Shown here: positions 59,928-64,000 of the stretch, one piece after another
How positions within the stretch are numbered: the stretch's first letter is position 1
Layout: each line of letters opens with the position of its first letter
Origin: JBCCMQ01 sp039026235
GTDB taxonomy: Bacteria; Pseudomonadota; Alphaproteobacteria; Rhodobacterales; Rhodobacteraceae
Direction of reading: 5' to 3'
Assembly (NCBI GenBank): GCA_039026235.1
Contig: JBCCMQ010000014.1
Location: 20,500 to 84,499 of the forward strand
Length of the DNA stretch: 64,000 nt
Program-made: the position numbers and the translations under genes
Notes under the pieces: generated by a model
The model's input: only the letters and a program-made list of their open reading frames with translations
Told to the model about the DNA's origin: nothing
The model's database searches: none

Positions 59928-60668
59928 ATGCAAGACGACAAGACCCAGAAAACCCTTCTTTTGACGGGCGCAAGCCGCGGTATCGGGCATGCGACGGTAA
60001 AGCGGTTTGCCGGCGAAGGCTGGCGAGTCCTGACCTGTTCGCGACAGCCTTTCGATCCGCGCTGCCCCTGGCCCGGTGGTGAAGACAACCACATTCAGGT
60101 CGATCTGTCGGACCCGCACAACACGATTGCGGCCATCGAGGTCATTCGCGGCAAAATCGACGGGCGGCTGCATGCGCTGGTCAACAATGCGGGCATTTCG
60201 CCCAAGGGGGCCGGTGGCGCGCGGCTGAACACCATCGAGACCGATCTACGGACCTGGGGACAGGTTTTTCACGTGAATTTCTTTGCCTCGGTGGTGCTCG
60301 CCCGCGGTCTGAAAGACGAGCTTGCCGCCACAAGGGGGTCGGTCGTCAACGTCACCTCGATTGCCGGCGCGCGGGTCCATCCGTTTGCCGGTGCCGCCTA
60401 TGCCACGTCCAAGGCGGCGCTGGCCGCGCTGACCCGCGAAATGGCGCATGATTTCGGCCCGCTGGGGGTGCGCGTCAACGCCATCGCGCCCGGCGAGGTC
60501 GAAACCGCGATCCTGTCGCCCGGGACGGAAAAAATCGTCGAAGGGCTGCCGCTGCAGCGACTTGGACAACCTGCTGAGGTGGCCGATGTGATCTACTTTC
60601 TCTGTTCGGACCGTTCCAGCTATGTCACGGGCACCGAGATTGAAGTAAACGCCGGCCAGCACGTCTGA
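59928..60668 (+). CDS. Short-chain dehydrogenase/reductase
   Basis: A 246-residue SDR. The cofactor loop is TGASRGIGHATV, NNAG is seen in VNNAGISPKG, the catalytic Ser and Tyr-x-x-x-Lys are in NVTSIAGARVH and YATSKAAL, and a C-terminal YVTGTEIEVNAGQHV closes the fold. Substrate unknown. AAGGAG stands seven bases before the ATG at 59928. It shares its promoter region with divergent argB and is convergent with yihA, with three bases between stops. Confidence 0.9.
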   Translation: MQDDKTQKTLLLTGASRGIGHATVKRFAGEGWRVLTCSRQPFDPRCPWPGGEDNHIQVDLSDPHNTIAAIEVIRGKIDGRLHALVNNAGISPKGAGGARLNTIETDLRTWGQVFHVNFFASVVLARGLKDELAATRGSVVNVTSIAGARVHPFAGAAYATSKAALAALTREMAHDFGPLGVRVNAIAPGEVETAILSPGTEKIVEGLPLQRLGQPAEVADVIYFLCSDRSSYVTGTEIEVNAGQHV

Positions 60669-60671
60669 AGG

Positions 60672-61322
60672 TCAGATCAGCCCGGAAATCGTGCTTTTTA
60701 GGGTGGCCAGACCATCGCCCTTTTCAGCGCTGGTGACGATGATCTCGGGGTAGGCGGCCGGGTGTTTTCCCAAAGCGGTCGCCACCTGGGTTTTGACCTG
60801 ATCGCGTTCGGCGGCCTTGACCTTGTCTGCCTTGGTCAGCACCACCTGAAAGGCAACGGCCGCGCCATCGAGCAGTGCCATAATGTCATCGTCGACGGTC
60901 TTCACGCCATGGCGGCTGTCGATTAGAACGAAGGCACGGCGCAGCGTGGCGCGCCCGGCAAGATAGGCTTTCAGCAACTGCTGCCAGCGCTCGACCACAT
61001 TGACCGGTGCCTTGGCAAAGCCGTAGCCTGGCAGATCGACAAGATAGAGCCTGTTGCGCAGCGCGAAATAATTGATCTCTTGCGTCCGACCCGGCGTGTT
61101 GGACGCCCGCGCCAGCCCATTCTGGCCGGTAAGCGCATTGATCAGGCTGGATTTTCCAACGTTCGAGCGTCCGGCAAAGCAGACCTCGATGCGGTCATCG
61201 GCGGGCAGTCCATTCATGGCCACGACGCCTTTGACGAAGCTGGCCCCTGCCGCGAACAGGTGGCGACCGGCCTCTCGCGCGGTTGGATCGGGTTCGGGGG
61301 CTTCTGGAAAGGGTAGGCTCAT
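60672..61322 (-). CDS. yihA: Ribosome biogenesis GTP-binding protein YihA/YsxC (EngB)
   Basis: A 216-residue GTPase needed for large-subunit assembly. G1 is AGRSNVGKSSLINALTG, G3 LVDLPGYGFAKA and G4 LTKADK, and an N-terminal extension of about 40 residues precedes the domain. It is 19 bases from the MOSC gene upstream on the same strand. Confidence 0.95.
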   Translation of the reverse strand: MSLPFPEAPEPDPTAREAGRHLFAAGASFVKGVVAMNGLPADDRIEVCFAGRSNVGKSSLINALTGQNGLARASNTPGRTQEINYFALRNRLYLVDLPGYGFAKAPVNVVERWQQLLKAYLAGRATLRRAFVLIDSRHGVKTVDDDIMALLDGAAVAFQVVLTKADKVKAAERDQVKTQVATALGKHPAAYPEIIVTSAEKGDGLATLKSTISGLI

Positions 61323-61341
61323 GGCGCGACGGATCCAGCGC

Positions 61342-62088
61342 TCAGAGTGCTTCTGCCGTATCGCCCAGTGCGACGCGGCCGCCTTTGATCACCTCGGCCC
61401 GAACGCTGAAGTCATGGTGCCCCCAGCCGTCTTCAAGGGCGCCCACCACATCGATGTCGCGCTTGCCGGTTTCGGGATTGGCGCCCGTTGCCGGGCAGCG
61501 ATCGGTCCGTTCGCGCACAAGAAAGACCGCCTCGCCGATCCGGACCTCACCGTCGATCCATTCGAATTCTTCCCAAGGTCCGAGGCCATCCATCCAGATG
61601 TTGCCGCGCCAGCGGCGTTTGGACAGACGGCGCCCGATCTTTTGCTCGACCGCCCTGTGCGACGACATATTGCAAAGCGTGACAGACGGAAAATCGCTGT
61701 CGGTCATGCCGCGCCCGGGCACCCGCACAAAGCGGGCCGATGCGGCACGGTCTTCAGGCATGAGCGGGCGGACCCAGTCGAGAAACGCCTCGGTATCGTC
61801 TTCGGGTCGAAAGGTCAGATCGGGCCGCTTCGGGTGGGACAGCGTCACAATCTCGCGCGCCGTGTCCAGCCGGCAGCTGATCGCGGCCAGATCGGCAACC
61901 TTCGATATTCGTGAGAAATTGGCGCAGCGCGCCCATTGCGTATTGTCTGCGCGCGACATTTCATGGGCCACGGCCCAGGTCCGGTCCCAGGGCATGGTCT
62001 TGCCCACCTCCAGCACCACCGCGTCCAGGCTTTCGTGGCCGTGTCCTTTGATCGGATGGCGCCAGATCCTTTCGACCGTCGCGGTCAT
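61342..62088 (-). CDS. MOSC-domain protein
   Basis: A 248-residue protein with an N-terminal beta-barrel segment (VERIWRHPIKGHGHESL) and a MOSC domain. The conserved cysteine lies in ERTDRCPATGANPETGKRDIDVV, the site where MOSC proteins carry sulfur or bind molybdenum cofactor. Functions vary from molybdenum-cofactor sulfuration to reduction of N-hydroxylated compounds, and none is established here. Its ATG overlaps the yidC stop. Confidence 0.88.
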   Translation of the reverse strand: MTATVERIWRHPIKGHGHESLDAVVLEVGKTMPWDRTWAVAHEMSRADNTQWARCANFSRISKVADLAAISCRLDTAREIVTLSHPKRPDLTFRPEDDTEAFLDWVRPLMPEDRAASARFVRVPGRGMTDSDFPSVTLCNMSSHRAVEQKIGRRLSKRRWRGNIWMDGLGPWEEFEWIDGEVRIGEAVFLVRERTDRCPATGANPETGKRDIDVVGALEDGWGHHDFSVRAEVIKGGRVALGDTAEAL

Positions 62089-63914
62089 TTGCCGCCATCC
62101 TTGGGTTTTGGCGTGCGCTTGAAGCCCGCAAGGATGTTGCCGAAGACATCGGGGCGGTAGCCCTGGCTGCGCATGATCAGATACTGCTGGATGAAGGTGA
62201 TCGTGTTGTTCGCAATCCAGTAGATGATGAGCCCGCTGGCGAAGCTTCCCAGCATGAACATGAAGATCCAGGGCATCCAGGCAAAGATCATGGCCTGGGT
62301 CGGATCCGTGGGCGCGGGGTTCAGCTTTTGTTGGAGCCACATGGATATGCCCAGCAAAAGCGGCAGGATACCCAGAAATGCCAGCGCCATGATCGATCCG
62401 GGCTCCGGCGAGGCCCAGGGCAGAACGCCCCATAGATTGTAAAGGCTCGACGGGTCCGGTGCGCTTAGGTCCCGGATCCAGCCGACCCAGGCCGCGTGGC
62501 GCAACTCGATGGTAACGAAAATCACCTTGTAGAGCGAAAAGAAGATCGGGATTTGCAGCAGGATCGGCAAACAGCCCGAGGCCGGGTTGACCTTCTTTGT
62601 CTTGTAAAGGTTCATCATCTCCTGCTGAAGCTTCTGGCGGTCGTCGCCGACGCGTTCCTTGATCTTCTCCATCTCGGGCTGAAGCTCTTTCATCCGGGCC
62701 ATCGAGACGTAGGACTTGTAGGCCAGGGGCAGCAGCAGCGCCTTGATCAGGAAAGTCAGGGCGATGATCGACCAGCCCATGTTGCCGATCACGACATTGA
62801 GTTCATGGAGCACCCAGAAAATGGGTTTGGTCAGGAAATAGAACCAGCCCCAATCGATTGAATCGATGTAGCGATAGATCGCGCCATCCTGTTCGTAGGT
62901 GCGGATCGCTTCCCATTCCTTGGCGCCCACGAAAAGCCGCGTGGTGACGCTGGCCGTCTCGCCGGGGGCGATTTCAAAGGTCGGCAGGCGCGCTTCGGCC
63001 AGGTAGATATCCGAACGTGCATCGTAGCGCAGGACCGAGGTGAAGGACTGGCTGCCGTCGGGGATCAGTGTGGTCATCCAATAGTGGTCGGTGAAACCGA
63101 TCCAGCCGTTCTGAACGGTTTCGACCACACTGGCCGTCGGACCCCAGCGCGGATCGGTATCGAAATCGCGCATGTTAGAATAACCGGTTTCTTCCAGTTC
63201 TTCGCCGGTCTGACGGATGGCGCCTTCATGAATGATGAAAAAGCCCTTCTGATCCGATGGCTCGCCGTGGCGCGAGATCGTCCCATAGGGGGCAAGTCGG
63301 CGGGCTTCGCCGCCTGTGTTCTCGACGCTCTGCGTGACGGTGAACATGTAGTTCGCGTCGATCTCGATCGTCCTGCTGAAGAGAAGCCCAGCCGGGCTGG
63401 TCCATTCGAGCGTGACCGGCGTCGCGGGTGTCAGGCTGGCGCCATCGGGCGCGGTCCACGCGGTCTGGGCGCCGGGGACGTCGGTGAAATCAAGCGTGCC
63501 GCCGGGCGCCCAGCCATAAAGCGCGTAATAGGCTTCGGGCATGCCCACGGGCTTCATGAGCTTCACGGTCGATGCTTCGGGGTCGAGCGTCTCGCGGTAG
63601 TCGCTGAGCGCGATGTCGTCGATTCGCCCGCCAGCCATGGAAATCGACCCCGACAGGCGAGGGGTCTCGATGGCGATGCGTGGCAGCTCCGCATCCGCGG
63701 TCGTGACTTCCGGGGCGCTGCCCGTGGCAGGGGCCGGATCGGCGGTGGCCACCGGGGGCGCAGCCATCGGCGTCTGCCCTTCGGGCGCCACGGCGGTGGT
63801 CTCGGGTGCATAGGCCGGGGCCGGTTCCTCGGGGGGAAACAGAATGAACCACACCAGGATCACGAGCAAACTGAGCGCCGTCGCGAGAATGAGGTTCTTG
63901 TTCTGATCGTCCAT
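62085..63914 (-). CDS. yidC: Membrane protein insertase YidC
   Basis: A 609-residue insertase of the Oxa1 family, the Gram-negative form with a large periplasmic P1 domain. MDDQNKNLILATALSLLVILVWFILF starts the first helix, P1 spans about residues 60-340, and the conserved core contains LLPLAYKSYVSMARMKELQPEM with the hydrophilic-groove region and the later ILPLLLGISMWLQQKLNP helices. The C-terminal tail is basic. ATG 63914 is chosen over an upstream frame. rnpA and rpmH, usual upstream neighbours, lie beyond the window. Confidence 0.96.
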   Translation of the reverse strand: MDDQNKNLILATALSLLVILVWFILFPPEEPAPAYAPETTAVAPEGQTPMAAPPVATADPAPATGSAPEVTTADAELPRIAIETPRLSGSISMAGGRIDDIALSDYRETLDPEASTVKLMKPVGMPEAYYALYGWAPGGTLDFTDVPGAQTAWTAPDGASLTPATPVTLEWTSPAGLLFSRTIEIDANYMFTVTQSVENTGGEARRLAPYGTISRHGEPSDQKGFFIIHEGAIRQTGEELEETGYSNMRDFDTDPRWGPTASVVETVQNGWIGFTDHYWMTTLIPDGSQSFTSVLRYDARSDIYLAEARLPTFEIAPGETASVTTRLFVGAKEWEAIRTYEQDGAIYRYIDSIDWGWFYFLTKPIFWVLHELNVVIGNMGWSIIALTFLIKALLLPLAYKSYVSMARMKELQPEMEKIKERVGDDRQKLQQEMMNLYKTKKVNPASGCLPILLQIPIFFSLYKVIFVTIELRHAAWVGWIRDLSAPDPSSLYNLWGVLPWASPEPGSIMALAFLGILPLLLGISMWLQQKLNPAPTDPTQAMIFAWMPWIFMFMLGSFASGLIIYWIANNTITFIQQYLIMRSQGYRPDVFGNILAGFKRTPKPKDGGK

Positions 63915-64000
63915 GAAAACTGGGCCTGCCCGCTTGCCAAACTGGCAGAGGTTCAACAGCGCATCACCCGAAAGGTCAAGGCATTTCGGATGCGGCACGG

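Overview
The window looks like chromosomal DNA of a GC-rich alphaproteobacterium of the order Rhodobacterales (Roseobacter-type). The basis is gene content and order: mreBCD-mrdA-rodA, bzt/aap-type amino-acid uptake genes, adk inside the ribosomal-protein cluster, yidC-MOSC-yihA-argB, and an FeS-type bacterial photolyase. Assignments rest on reading translated motifs; no database search was possible.

Layout. 0-2.8 kb: capsule export and KDO synthesis (kpsT-kpsE-kdsA, the last cut by the window edge). 2.9-5.8 kb: an ArsR repressor and ArsP-like permease, divergent from a uracil-DNA-glycosylase-like gene and an SseB-like gene. 5.8-12.4 kb: the elongasome operon mreB-mreC-mreD-mrdA-rodA, ending in a 2-hydroxyacid dehydrogenase. 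12.5-15.2 kb: leuA with a leucine-rich candidate leader peptide, and an exported beta-propeller-like protein. 15.2-25.2 kb: an SDR plus FeS photolyase, an exported MORN-repeat protein, nadE, a Tat-exported MBL hydrolase, gltX, a MATE pump and a gamma-glutamylcyclotransferase-like gene. 25.3-32.2 kb: tRNA-Ala(CGC), a flavodoxin, a three-gene cassette of exported proteins including a putative HExxH peptidase, a GC-rich stretch with no supported gene, and an AT-richer patch with a 475-residue protein I do not recognise.

32.2-47.4 kb is the S10-spc-alpha ribosomal locus, but it is broken up. It starts at rplB (rpsJ-rplC-rplD-rplW are not in the 32 kb upstream). Non-ribosomal genes sit between rplP and rpmC and between rpmD and rplO, and adk follows secY. 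Intrinsic terminators after rplP and rpmD, and promoter-like sequences before rpmC, rplO and rpsM, suggest four transcription units. One insert is a 2-oxoglutarate/Fe(II) oxygenase beside the gene for L16, a protein hydroxylated by an unrelated oxygenase in E. coli. A luxR-luxI pair follows rplQ.

49-64 kb holds rarA, crcB, a pseudouridine synthase, a HAD phosphatase and an ATP12-like chaperone; the aapJQMP uptake system with a terminator after the binding-protein gene; and a minus-strand run of sixA-like, ferredoxin-like, argB, yihA, MOSC and yidC genes, with one plus-strand SDR between argB and yihA. No CRISPR array, insertion sequence, integrase or prophage gene was seen.
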